Positions 51,287-60,213 of a DNA stretch of 64,000 nt are shown piece by piece. The notes below the pieces were generated by a model. That model saw only the letters and a list, made by a program, of their open reading frames with translations. It had not been told where the DNA came from and searched no databases. The stretch is taken from contig JBEKIF010000021.1 in the NCBI GenBank assembly GCA_050011895.1, positions 12,432 to 76,431 on the forward strand. Reading direction: 5' to 3'. Each line of letters begins with the position of its first letter. Position 1 is the stretch's first letter. The translations under genes were made by a program, and so were the position numbers. Origin of the DNA: DATBGO01 sp050011895 (GTDB taxonomy: Bacteria; Actinomycetota; Actinomycetes; Streptosporangiales; Streptosporangiaceae).

Positions 51287-52021
51287 TCAGTCGTCGGCAC
51301 TGTGACCATTGCCGTGCCCGTGGCCGTGGCGGTGCTCGTGGCGGTGCTCGTTGCCAGGGCCGGGGGTGAGCCCGACGTCTGGGGTGCCGGTGCCCGGGCT
51401 GGGGCTGGCTGGCTTCGGCCCTGCGGGGGCGCGGCTGAGGTCAGGGGTGTCTGGGCCGGCGTTCCGAAGGCCTGACCCAGCGGATCGCTGATTTACCACC
51501 GGTTCCCAGCGGCCCGGCCCGCCTACTCCTTCTTTCCCATTGCCCGGATCGCCTGGCAGGGCCACGGCACGTACCGTGCGTTGGTGCCTCAGCATCGATA
51601 GCCCCAGGCCTAATCCGAGCAGGAAGAGTGCCCACGGCATCGCTGCCAGAGTGGCGGCCATGGGCCGCTGCGGGAGGTGAATGCCCGCCGCTTGCAGTGC
51701 CTCTACGACGGCGACGGCAGCGAGCAAGATCACGATAGAAAGTGCCGCATAGCCCCGCATCCACCACCCGGCGCCGCGCAGTGCCAGGGCGGCCACGCAC
51801 GCGATCACCAGCGTGGTATCGAAGATCAGCGGATAAAGTCCGGCAAGGACTGGAGAAACCCCCGCGGCCACAGCGATCTCGTGGATCCGGGCATAGGACA
51901 ACAGGAAGGCACCCACGGCAAGCAGCGCAACTCCGGTTATTACGCTGACGACCGCGGTCACTTGGAGCGTGCTGTTGTAAGCCGCCGCACGGAACTGGCG
52001 CATGCCGGAAAAGTCACTCAT
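51287..52021 (-). CDS. DUF2637 membrane protein with His-rich tail
   Basis: 244 residues. Four membrane segments: VTAVVSVITGVALLAVGAFL, PVLAGLYPLIFDTTLVIACV, GYAALSIVILLAAVAVVEAL and AATLAAMPWALFLLGLGLGL; the SpdB/DUF2637 pattern (F-L-x-S-x-x-x-L, P-L-x-x-D) as in plasmid-transfer and actinobacterial chromosomal proteins. A Pro/Gly-rich linker follows, then the extreme tail HRHEHRHGHGHGNGHSADD, which can bind transition metals. DUF2637 proteins are linked to conjugative elements, but no other transfer genes are visible. ATG 52021 has a weak AAAGGAC. Confidence 0.8.
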   Translation of the reverse strand: MSDFSGMRQFRAAAYNSTLQVTAVVSVITGVALLAVGAFLLSYARIHEIAVAAGVSPVLAGLYPLIFDTTLVIACVAALALRGAGWWMRGYAALSIVILLAAVAVVEALQAAGIHLPQRPMAATLAAMPWALFLLGLGLGLSMLRHQRTVRAVALPGDPGNGKEGVGGPGRWEPVVNQRSAGSGLRNAGPDTPDLSRAPAGPKPASPSPGTGTPDVGLTPGPGNEHRHEHRHGHGHGNGHSADD

Positions 52022-52763
52022 GGGACTTGAACGTCCTTTCTGCGATCATTGCGAGCTTATCCCGCCCGCCTATGATCCGAAAGGAGCGAAACGCGCAGCC
52101 CTGCGTTCTATCCGGACCCCGCACCGCCTGCTCACGGATCCCAGCCGCAGTACCTCCCGAATCCCGTGCACCTGAACCTCCCGGAATGCTATCGCTGCTT
52201 TCCCGGATCCGCTGGCCAGTCCTGGCAGCGAGGCAACCGGCAGCGCACACTACTGCTGGCTGATACCAGGTGGCCCGATAACTGGCGGACAGGTGGTCCC
52301 ATGCTTCTCTTCCGCTGGCCAGACGTCGACGTTGGTCCTCGCTGGATCGCTGCCGTCCGGGTCCGTTGATGTCAGTCGGAAATGACGGCAGATCCGGCAA
52401 TGCGGCCGGGCGGACCTCTTGCCGGCTGAGCCGGCCGGGAATACTTTAGCCGCAAGGACCGCAGCAGGCCCCGAAGCCGGCCGGGCAGCTGCATAGAGAG
52501 GTAATGCGCGGCTGCAGAGGACGGTCGGTTTTCGAGGATGGCCGCGCCGTGCTCGATCGGCGGAGAATTGCGTGAGGTAGCCGGGTCAGGACGAATGCAG
52601 GGACGCAGACATGTGGAGCAGCAGCAGGCTGGACCGGACCGGACCCGCCGCGCCGCAACTGCGCCCGCGGTGCCGAACCGTGCGGTCCGAGCACCCGGGT
52701 GACCGCGCTGGCCGGGTGGGCTTTCTCGTCGCCGTGTGGCCGGCCGGCTGAGCGGGGCCGGTC
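52022..52763. other. Intergenic stretch, no gene recognised
   Basis: 742 bp. Frames on both strands are short or of shadow composition; none has both a good start site and a known family. It carries the promoters of the DUF2637 gene (left) and the SARP gene (right). Confidence 0.4.
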
Positions 52764-53990
52764 ATGTCCGCCGCAGCCGAGGACCGCGAACGGGAATCGC
52801 GCGGTCCGGGACGTCACCGGTTCACCCAGCAGGCCGTTGTTCGCATGCTCGGGCACATCGAGGCCCGCGCGGCGCAGGCCGGTGACGAGACCTTGATCAG
52901 CGCGGTGACGATGGGCCGCCTGGCCCTGGCCGAGTGGCAGGAACTGGCCCGTCGGCTGCGGGAGCTGGAGGGGGAGTCCGAGCGGCTGGCCTTAAGCGAG
53001 TCGAGGGCACTGGTCCGGCTGCGGAATGTGCTGGATCTGCTGGACAAGTTCGTCGAGCAGCCTGGACCGGGTTCAGCGCCGACCCGTGCGGGTGGGCTGA
53101 CACTGTCGCCACGACCCGGGCTGGGCCGCGACGCGGTCAGTGTTCTGGCCGTGCGCATGCTGGGGACCTTCGAACTGACGATCGACGGGCGGCGGGTCAC
53201 GCACTGGCACGGGCAGCGGACGCGATCGGTCATGCAGTTCCTCACAGCCAACCGCCATCACGGCGTGTCGCGAGACGAGCTGATCGCCGCGGTATGGCCA
53301 GACGCCGACGAGGACAACGGGCGGCACCGGCTGCACCAGGGAGTCTATGAACTGCGCAGCACCCTGCGCGCCATCGACCCCGACCGCTCGCCCATCGTGT
53401 GCGTCGACGGCGGGTACGGAATCGATGACAAGGTGCCCATCTGGGTCGACGTCGAGGAATTCGATGATCTCGTGTCGACCGCGGTGCGCAGCTTTACCGC
53501 ACAGCGGGCTGACGAGGCGATCGAGTTATCCCAGGAGGCCCTGGAGCTCTATCGCGGCGACTTCCTGTGCCAGGCCACCGACGCGGACTGGACCACGGCC
53601 GAGCGCAACCGACTTCGTGCCCGCTTCGTGCTGCTCAGCATCCAACTGGGCGAGCTATTCGCCCGGCGCGGCGACTATGGACCGGCGCTCGCCGTCGTCG
53701 ACCCGGTGCTGAGCATGGAACCGTGGAACGAGGACGCCACGGTGGTCAAGATGCGCTGCCATGCCCAGACCGGTGCCCGCTCGATGGCCGCCGCCGCGTA
53801 CCGGTCCTGCGCCGAAGCGCTGACCTGCGAGTTCGGGATCACACCCGCCGCGCAGACAATCCGCGCCTACGATCAGATCCGGTCCGCAGGGCCGCCGGAG
53901 CCTCGCGGTGGGCTCACCGCCGCTCGGCGCCGAACACCACCCCGACCACCCTCGCCCCCCGTGCCCGATGCAGCTCAGCCATCCCGGTGA
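52764..53990 (+). CDS. SARP-type transcriptional activator (winged helix plus BTAD)
   Basis: 408 residues. An unusual N-terminal helical segment (about 20-110) is followed by an OmpR-like winged helix (about 125-220: VRMLGTFELTIDGRRVTHWH, then GQRTRSVMQFLTANRHHGVS and RDELIAAVWPDADEDNGRHR) and a bacterial transcriptional activation domain of TPR-like helices (about 225-370; YRGDFLCQATDADWTTAERN, EFGITPAAQTIRAYDQI). The Pro/Arg-rich tail is not conserved. SARPs activate antibiotic gene clusters; none is evident here, so the target may lie outside or be the Cys-rich gene downstream. Start ATG 52764. Confidence 0.88.
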   Translation: MSAAAEDRERESRGPGRHRFTQQAVVRMLGHIEARAAQAGDETLISAVTMGRLALAEWQELARRLRELEGESERLALSESRALVRLRNVLDLLDKFVEQPGPGSAPTRAGGLTLSPRPGLGRDAVSVLAVRMLGTFELTIDGRRVTHWHGQRTRSVMQFLTANRHHGVSRDELIAAVWPDADEDNGRHRLHQGVYELRSTLRAIDPDRSPIVCVDGGYGIDDKVPIWVDVEEFDDLVSTAVRSFTAQRADEAIELSQEALELYRGDFLCQATDADWTTAERNRLRARFVLLSIQLGELFARRGDYGPALAVVDPVLSMEPWNEDATVVKMRCHAQTGARSMAAAAYRSCAEALTCEFGITPAAQTIRAYDQIRSAGPPEPRGGLTAARRRTPPRPPSPPVPDAAQPSR

Positions 53991-54073
53991 CCCGCAGCCG
54001 CAACTCCACTCCTTCCGCGCATCAGGGACCGGCCATCAGGTACCGAGGTGGTGCCCGGGCTACGCGGCGTCGA

Positions 54074-54553
54074 TCAGTCCGTCTGCGGTGGCGACACGGT
54101 GATGACGTAGTCCTTGCAGCTGCCGAAGACATACCCGACCTTGCCGCAGCAGTCCTTCGAGCCCAGGGTTATGCAGAGGTTGTACTCCCGCCCGCACTGG
54201 CCCGGGCTGAACGTGCCAGCGGGCACGTCGATCACGAACACCCAGGTGTCCGTGCAGCAGGGGCTGTGGTCACCCTCGAGCTCGATCCACTCACAGAAGT
54301 CTCCGCACGAGCCGCACCCGCAGGCATCGAACCCCAGACACACGCACAGGCTCGTGTTACACAGGTAGTAACGGATCTTGCCGGTCAGCGTGACGGTGAC
54401 CGTGACCTGCAGGACCTGGTCGGAATTGATGAACCCGACCGGCGAGGTCGGGTCGGACTTGTCGGCGAAGGTGGCGGTCATTGTCCCACCCAAGTCCCAG
54501 ACGTGGGGCCGGGGTTCGAGCGTGCACGGCGTGGTTCCTACGTCGGTTGGCAT
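54074..54553 (-). CDS. Cysteine-rich protein of unknown function
   Basis: 159 residues with 15 Cys, clustered as C-N-T-S-L-C-V-C-L-G-F-D-A-C-G-C-G-S-C-G-D-F-C near 65-87, then C-C, C, C, C-C and C pairs to the C-terminus; the rest is beta-rich (VTVTVTLTG, WVFVIDVPAG, VGYVFGSCKDYVITV). No signal peptide is evident. AACGGAGAAGATC precedes the ATG (a good site). I do not recognise the family. It could bind metals or iron-sulfur, or be exported and disulfide-bonded. It converges with the SARP gene. Confidence 0.7.
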   Translation of the reverse strand: MPTDVGTTPCTLEPRPHVWDLGGTMTATFADKSDPTSPVGFINSDQVLQVTVTVTLTGKIRYYLCNTSLCVCLGFDACGCGSCGDFCEWIELEGDHSPCCTDTWVFVIDVPAGTFSPGQCGREYNLCITLGSKDCCGKVGYVFGSCKDYVITVSPPQTD

Positions 54554-54778
54554 GATCTTCTCCGTTCGCGAATGCCGCGCCAGGCGCGACGCCGGCGACG
54601 CTCGCCGGTCACCTGCCTGTATGCGCCCGCCCGCTCACGCCCGACTGCGCGAACACCCGCTGAACCCGCCGTGAGCGCTCACGGCATCCTCCCAAGCCAC
54701 TCACGAGCCGCTGCCGAAGACAACCGTGACCGTCCGGGCTGGTGGGCTCGAATCATGATCGCGGATGGTGACTGACCG

Positions 54779-56536
54779 TCAGCCACCGGCCGCTTCCAGC
54801 GCGCGGCAGCGCGCAGCACCGGAGAGATCGGTGTCGATCCGGTGCCGGGCGAGGTGGGGCGGCGTTCGGGTCGGCTTTTCCTTGCGGACGAACGCCCGGC
54901 GCAGCTGGGCGTACGGCTCGCGCGGGCCGGAGAAGTTGCGGCTCATGATGGCTAGTTCGGCGGCGCGGTAGTCGGCCAGCGGCTGCTGCTTCTGCGCCGC
55001 CGTCAGCTGCTGTGCCTTGGCGGCCAGCCGGGCTGGGTAATCAGGGCTGCGGGCCAGCTGCCCGGCGAGGGCGGCCACCTGCGCACGGTACTCGGCGACG
55101 CCGCCGTTGATTACCCGGTCGACCAGGCCGCATCGCGCCGCGGAGGCGGGGCTGACCGGCAGGCACGCTTGGGTGAGCCGGGCTGCCTCCGGCACGCCGA
55201 CGCGGCGGGGCAGGGTGTAGGTCCAGTACTCCGAACCGTGTAGGCCCATCAGCCGGTAATGCGGGTTGAGGACGGCGCCCGCCCGGCACCAGACCTCGTC
55301 GGCGGCGAGCGCGAGCATCAGGCCGCCGGCCGCAGCGTTGCCCGCGACCGCCGCTACCGTGAGCCGGTCGGTGGTGGTGAGGATCGCCTCGACCAGGTCA
55401 TCGATGGCGTTGATGTTCCGCCAGGACTCTTCCGCAGGATCATCGGCGGCTTCGATCACGTTCAGGTGGATGCCGTTGCTGAAGAAGTCCCTGGGTCCGC
55501 CGAGGACGATTACCCGCACCGGCCGGGCCTGAGCGTGCCGGTAGGCGGCGAGCAGGCGGCGGCACTGATCCGTGCTCATGGCTCCGCCGGGGAAGGAGAA
55601 CTCCAGGTAGCCGACGCCGCCAGACTCGCGGTAGCTGATCTCCTGGTACGTGCGCCTGCCAGGCGGCGCCGTCAGCGCTGCCGGGACCTCCGGCACGCCG
55701 CCGAGCAATCCGCGCAGCGCCAGTGTCGCCGGCACCTTGAAGGTCTCCGGGCCGCCGGGAATCCGGCGCGGGCGCAGCTGCGAGATCCAGACCGCTCCGT
55801 CCATGGTCGCCCGGCAGACCGCACCGCCGCGCCGCGCGATGATCGCCCCTGGATCACCGCGCAGGCGGTCGTCTTCGTACCCGCCGAACAGGAAGTACTC
55901 AGCGTCGCCGAGCACGTCGAGGACGCCAGGGCTGGAGTCGGCCGCCAGCAGTTTCGCCGCAACTGAGGATGTAGGCTCGGCCAGCCAGTCGACCCTGCGG
56001 TGCTCCTGCCGGCAGGGCGGACGAGATTCGCCGGGCACGTCGGGACGGCTGTAGTCCAACGGCTCAGGCCGGTAGCCGCCTTCGGTGAACCGCGCTACCG
56101 CCAGCAGCACGGCCTGCAGCGCGGCGTCCGCCACTTCGGTGCGATAGAGGGAGCCCTTTGAGCAGTCGCTGGGCATCGTGAACTCCACGCTCGCCCAGAC
56201 GTCGCCGGCGTCCATCTCCGCGTTCGCCTGCAGCACCGTGACGCCCCAGTGCCCGGCACCGCCCATGATCGCCCAGTCGAGTGACGACGGGCCCCGGTCG
56301 CCCTTGGGTCCAGGGTGGACGATGAAACAGGGGCGGGCCGACCAGATGTCCGCCGGAATCGCCGTGGTCAGCATCGGCGCGATGACAAGATCCGGGTCAT
56401 GGCGGCGGACCCCTTCGCGCATTAACTCCGCTCCGAGCGCCAGCTCGATTGACACCTCGTGCCCGCGGTCGGCAAGCTCAGCGTGTACCCGCTGGGTCAT
56501 GCTGTTGTAGGCGCTCGCAATAAGCAAGATCCGCAT
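54779..56536 (-). CDS. hypX: HypX: formyl-transferase/enoyl-hydratase fusion for hydrogenase CO ligand
   Basis: 585 residues. The N-terminal half (about 1-270) is a formyltetrahydrofolate-type hydrolase/transferase: MRILLIASAYNSMTQRVH, the key HPGPKGDRGPSSLDWAIM, and YRPEPLDYSRPD. The C-terminal half (about 295-540) is an enoyl-CoA-hydratase fold: DFFSNGIHLNVIEAADDP, AVAGNAAAGGLMLALAADEV, then NPHYRLMGLHGSEYWTYTLP. The fusion and these motifs are diagnostic of HypX/HoxX, which makes CO from formyl-THF for the active site of [NiFe]-hydrogenases under aerobic conditions. Surprisingly, no hyp or hydrogenase gene lies within the window. The ATG is preceded by AAGGGGG-like sequence. Confidence 0.9.
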   Translation of the reverse strand: MRILLIASAYNSMTQRVHAELADRGHEVSIELALGAELMREGVRRHDPDLVIAPMLTTAIPADIWSARPCFIVHPGPKGDRGPSSLDWAIMGGAGHWGVTVLQANAEMDAGDVWASVEFTMPSDCSKGSLYRTEVADAALQAVLLAVARFTEGGYRPEPLDYSRPDVPGESRPPCRQEHRRVDWLAEPTSSVAAKLLAADSSPGVLDVLGDAEYFLFGGYEDDRLRGDPGAIIARRGGAVCRATMDGAVWISQLRPRRIPGGPETFKVPATLALRGLLGGVPEVPAALTAPPGRRTYQEISYRESGGVGYLEFSFPGGAMSTDQCRRLLAAYRHAQARPVRVIVLGGPRDFFSNGIHLNVIEAADDPAEESWRNINAIDDLVEAILTTTDRLTVAAVAGNAAAGGLMLALAADEVWCRAGAVLNPHYRLMGLHGSEYWTYTLPRRVGVPEAARLTQACLPVSPASAARCGLVDRVINGGVAEYRAQVAALAGQLARSPDYPARLAAKAQQLTAAQKQQPLADYRAAELAIMSRNFSGPREPYAQLRRAFVRKEKPTRTPPHLARHRIDTDLSGAARCRALEAAGG

Positions 56537-56805
56537 ATTGCCCCCTTCTGAGTCGTCGTCGGCCGGAAAATTACTGGCGTGTTCCCGGTCCGCGCGTCAG
56601 CGGCCCGCAGCAGGGCCCGGTCGGGCCTTGCTGGTCGAACCCGCTGCGTCCGCTGTCCGGATTGCGGGGCGACGCTGCCACCCCCGGGTGTGAGGTAATC
56701 CTCTGCGACCGTTATTAACGAGCGCTTGTGCCAGCATTGATCCGGGATTGCGCCGGGCAGCCGGCGATTGCGCGTGCCCCCCCGCCGTGTCCGTTAGCTT
56801 GACTG
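56537..56805. other. Intergenic stretch, no gene recognised
   Basis: 269 bp between hypX and the LuxR-type relic on the same strand; it should hold the hypX promoter. Nothing else seen. Confidence 0.3.
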
Positions 56806-58887
56806 TCAACCCACGCCCGCCGAGGCGAGCCGACGGGTCAGCTCGGTCCGGGAGGCGACCCCGAGCTTGCGGTAGGCACGGGACAGATGAAACTCGACGG
56901 TGCGGGTACTGAGGAATACCGCCCGGCCGACCTCGGCATTGGTCCGACCCTGCGATACGAGCAGGGCGATCTGCAGTTCCTGGGGGGTTAGCTGCTCGCC
57001 GCTATCACCGACGTTCGTCACGGTCTCGCCGGTTGCGCGCAGCTCAGCCCGCGTGCGCTGAGCCCACGGGCGGGCGCCAAGCCGGTCGAAGGTCTCCGCA
57101 GCGGCACGGAACTGGACGCGCGCGTCTTTGCGGCGGCGGGCCCGCCGCAGCCGTTCTCCGTAGCACAGGTGCGTGCGGGCGTGCTGGAAGGCGACGGAAC
57201 ACTGCTCGTGCAGGCTGATCGCCTCCAGGAAGTGGACGTCGAAGTCACCGGGGGCAACGATGCCCTGGCACCGTGCCGCTAGGGCGGCAAAGTGCGGGTT
57301 GGCGTCGCGGGTGACAAGGGCAAGGTACTCAGGAAGCAGCGCTCGCGCCGCGTCGACCGCACCGGCCCGGGCGTAGGCCTCGATCAGGTCAGGAACTGGC
57401 GAGGAGTGCGCGTCGGCGAATCCCCACTGCGCCGCCAGCCGCCGCACCTGCTCGTAGCGGGTAACCGCGTCCTCCAGCCTGCCCCGGCTGAGCTCGATCA
57501 TTGCCAGGGCGAGACGGGCGCCAAGCTGCGTCAGCCGGAGGCCGAGTTCGCCGGCCAGCCGGTCGGCGTCGCGTGCATGTCGGCGGCAGTCCTCATCACG
57601 ACCCTGTACGGCCTCGATCTCAGCGATGACGTTGAGCGCCTCGCAAGCCAGGCCCGCCTGCCCTGTCGCTAGCGCCAGCTCGAGGGCCTGGCTGCCGTGC
57701 GCCAGCCCCTGGGACCACCGGCCCGCCGCTACGTCGGCCGAGGCGGCCAAGGTGAGCAGATCAGGGAGGCGGCCAACGGCGCCTTGGCTGCGCGCCAGCT
57801 CCACTGCCTGGTCGCAGTGCCGCCGGGCACGATCGGGATACCCGAGATTAGACCAGGTCCAGGAAATGTAAACCTGAAGCTTCGGGTTTGCGGCGAGCGC
57901 CGGGTCCGCGTCCAGCCTGGCGACGGCCTGGCGGAGAACCCGTCCGCTATGGGGGGCATCACCCCGCCGCCATGCCAGATAGCCATTTGTGTAGTCGGCA
58001 AGGAACCGGGCGGTCTCATCGGATCGCTCGGCCAGCTCGGCCATCCGCTCGGCGACCTGGCTCGCCACGTCGAAGAGCCCGGCCTCAAGGGTCCAGTAGA
58101 CGGACTCGGCGAGCAGCTCGACCGCCAGCCGTGGATTGGCGCCGCCGAGGAGGTCCGCCGCCTCCCGCAGGGACCGCTGCGCCGCCGTCGTCTGGCCCAT
58201 CTGCAGCTCAAGGTGGCCCCTGACCGCGAGCATCCTCGCCCGGCTGGGCTGCGGAGCGGCGGGCATCGTCTCGGTCAGCCGCCTCACCCGGTCCATGTCA
58301 CCGCCGTCGAGGGCGGCTTCCGCAGCCTCGGCCAGCCGAGCAGACCTGCGTTCGTCCGGCCCGGACAGTTCCGCCGCGCGCTCCCACGCCGCGGCCGCCG
58401 CTAACGGCGCCCCCTTCCGGGCCGCCAGGCCGGCGGCGGCATCGAGCGCGGCAGCGGCCGCCTCGTCCGGGCCCGTCGCAGCCGCTGCCCGGTGCCAGGC
58501 GGCGCGCTCCGCGTCCCGGCCGGCCAGCACGTCGGCCAGCGCATGGTGCGCCGCCCGCCGCAGCGCTGGGGCTGCGGCGTGGTACGCGACCGACCGCAGC
58601 AGCGGATGGCAGAATTGCACGCCCTCGGCGGTGATGCGGACCAGGCCGGCCGTTTCCGCCTCGCCGAGGGCCTGGCTGTCACCGCCGTCCAGGTATCCCG
58701 CCGCGGTGGCCACCTCCGCCGCGAGGCACCGTCCCGCCGCGGCCGCGACCAGCAGCGTCGCCCTCGCCGGCTGGCTCAGCCGGTCCAGGCGCCCGGCGAA
58801 TCGCTGCCTGATCGCGGCGCCGGGCTCCAGCGGCACCTCAGGCATCTCCGCGCCGCCGAGCTGCTCAGCCGTCAGGGCTGCCGACAG
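56806..58887 (-). pseudogene. LAL-type LuxR regulator, N-terminal ATPase domain missing
   Basis: The remaining about 690 codons hold the middle and end of a large LuxR-family ATP-dependent regulator: the post-ATPase segment (LSAALTAEQLGG, LSQPARATLLVAAA), long TPR-like helical repeats, and a C-terminal LuxR HTH (LTPQELQIALLVSQGRTNAE, STRTVEFHLSRAYRKLGVAS). The Walker A and B motifs and the first 300 or so residues are missing; upstream of about 58887 the sequence no longer fits and the other strand carries another gene's end. An internal ATG (58845) could give a shortened protein, but I expect it to be non-functional. Confidence 0.7.
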
Positions 58888-58905
58888 CTTCCCGGCGGCG
58901 GCGCC

Positions 58906-59019
58906 GTGGACGCGCTGGTGGTTGAGGGCGGCAACGGCGCCTACGCGAACGTGCGCGGCTACGGCACCCTGCAGCCCACCAGCACCGGCAGCGACGTGAC
59001 GCTGCACCTGACCGGCTGA
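58906..59019 (+). pseudogene. Relic of an allene-oxide-cyclase/dirigent-like barrel protein
   Basis: The last 37 codons of a frame read DALVVEGGNGAYANVRGYGT and then LQPTSTGSDVTLHLTG plus stop. The G-G-x-G-x-Y-A-N-x-R-G pattern is that of secreted AOC/dirigent-like barrels. The N-terminal part is missing, replaced by the antisense LuxR sequence. This marks the join between two truncated genes. Confidence 0.5.
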
Positions 59020-59172
59020 TCCCACTGCGGGGACCTTCGGCGGGCGGGCACCATAGACCGGGTGCTTGCCCGCCGTAGGTTTTCCGGCCGGGCTGGCTGA
59101 GGGCCAGGAAGCGGGCCTGCTGTACTGTCCACTCCCCGTCTTCGGCACGCACAGGTAAGCCACACTTGCCTG

Positions 59173-60165
59173 GTGAGCGACTACCGGCGGATCCAGGTCG
59201 CGCTGCTGGCAGTGCTGGGAGTCATGGTCGCCGGCAGCATCGGCTACGTCGTGCTCGGATTCGGCCTGCTCGACGCGGTGTACCAGACGGTCACCACGAT
59301 TACGACGGTCGGGTTCCGCGAGGTCCGCCCGCTGGGCACGGCGGGGAAGATATTCACGATCGTGCTGATTCTCGCTGGGGTCGGCACGGCGCTATACGCG
59401 TTTAGCGTCGTGCTCGAAGCCCTGGTGGAAGGTCATCTACGGCAGCATTTCGAAAGGCGGCGGATGGAACGCGAGATCGCCCGGATGAGCGGGCACACGA
59501 TCGTCTGCGGATGGGGCCGGGTGGGCCGCGCGGTTGGCGGCTACCTGGCCGGCCAGTCCGCTCCGGTGGTCGTGATTGACCTCGACCCAGAGCGCGCCGC
59601 GGCGAGCGGCTATCCCACCCTCCTCGGGGATGTCACCGACGATGACGTGCTGCGCAAGGCGGGCATCCTGCGGGCCAGTGCCCTTGTCGCCGCGATCAAC
59701 ACCGACGCGGAGAACGTCTACGTCACATTGTCCGCCCGGGCGCTGCGGCCCGATCTTGTCATCATCGCCCGCGCCCGCACCGAGGCGTCGGAGCCGAAGC
59801 TGCTACGAGCGGGCGCGACCCGGGTCGTGAACCCGCAGCGGATCGGGGGCCAGCGAATCGCGGCAGCAGCGCTGCAGCCCAATGTCGTGGAGTTCCTCGA
59901 CGTCGTGATGCATGACGGCAGCCTGGAGTTCCGGCTGGAGGAGGTATCGGTGCGGGCCGGCTCGCGGCTGGCGGGGCGCACCTTGCGGGAGGCGAATATA
60001 GGCGAGACAACCGGGGCGCTCGTGCTTGCAGTCCGCGGCCATGACGGAACATTCCTGGCCAATCCGCCAATGCAGACCCCGCTCGACGCGGGATACGTGA
60101 TGATCGCGATCGGCACCCAGAAACAGCTATCCGCCCTGCAGCACGCCGCGAATCGAGCCGGCTGA
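59173..60165 (+). CDS. Potassium channel with RCK/TrkA-type regulatory domains
   Basis: 330 residues. Two membrane helices (about 9-30, IQVALLAVLGVMVAGSIGYV; about 60-83, KIFTIVLILAGVGTALYAFS) flank a pore with the filter TTVGF followed by Arg-Glu (TTITTVGFREV). Then an RCK N-domain (about 107-225: TIVCGWGRVGRAVGGYLA, GDVTDDDVLRKAGI) and an RCK C-domain (about 240-325). It should form a tetrameric K+ channel gated by NAD(H) or ions. The residue after the filter is Arg instead of the common Gly/Asp. The GTG start at 59173 has no upstream gene in frame; separate from the neighbours. Confidence 0.9.
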   Translation: MSDYRRIQVALLAVLGVMVAGSIGYVVLGFGLLDAVYQTVTTITTVGFREVRPLGTAGKIFTIVLILAGVGTALYAFSVVLEALVEGHLRQHFERRRMEREIARMSGHTIVCGWGRVGRAVGGYLAGQSAPVVVIDLDPERAAASGYPTLLGDVTDDDVLRKAGILRASALVAAINTDAENVYVTLSARALRPDLVIIARARTEASEPKLLRAGATRVVNPQRIGGQRIAAAALQPNVVEFLDVVMHDGSLEFRLEEVSVRAGSRLAGRTLREANIGETTGALVLAVRGHDGTFLANPPMQTPLDAGYVMIAIGTQKQLSALQHAANRAG

Positions 60166-60213
60166 TGCCCGGGCCACCTCGGGATGCCCAGCTAGCAGCC
60201 ACGCCCCGGTACG

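Noticed and set aside
52446..52856. 136-codon minus-strand frame
   Set aside because: No ribosome site, no recognisable family, and it overlaps the start of the SARP gene.
52764..54553. Antibiotic gene cluster controlled by the SARP
   Set aside because: No PKS, NRPS or lanthipeptide genes are near; only one convergent Cys-rich gene.
58492..59019. 175-codon plus-strand gene
   Set aside because: Only its last 37 codons look like a protein family; the rest is opposite the LuxR frame.
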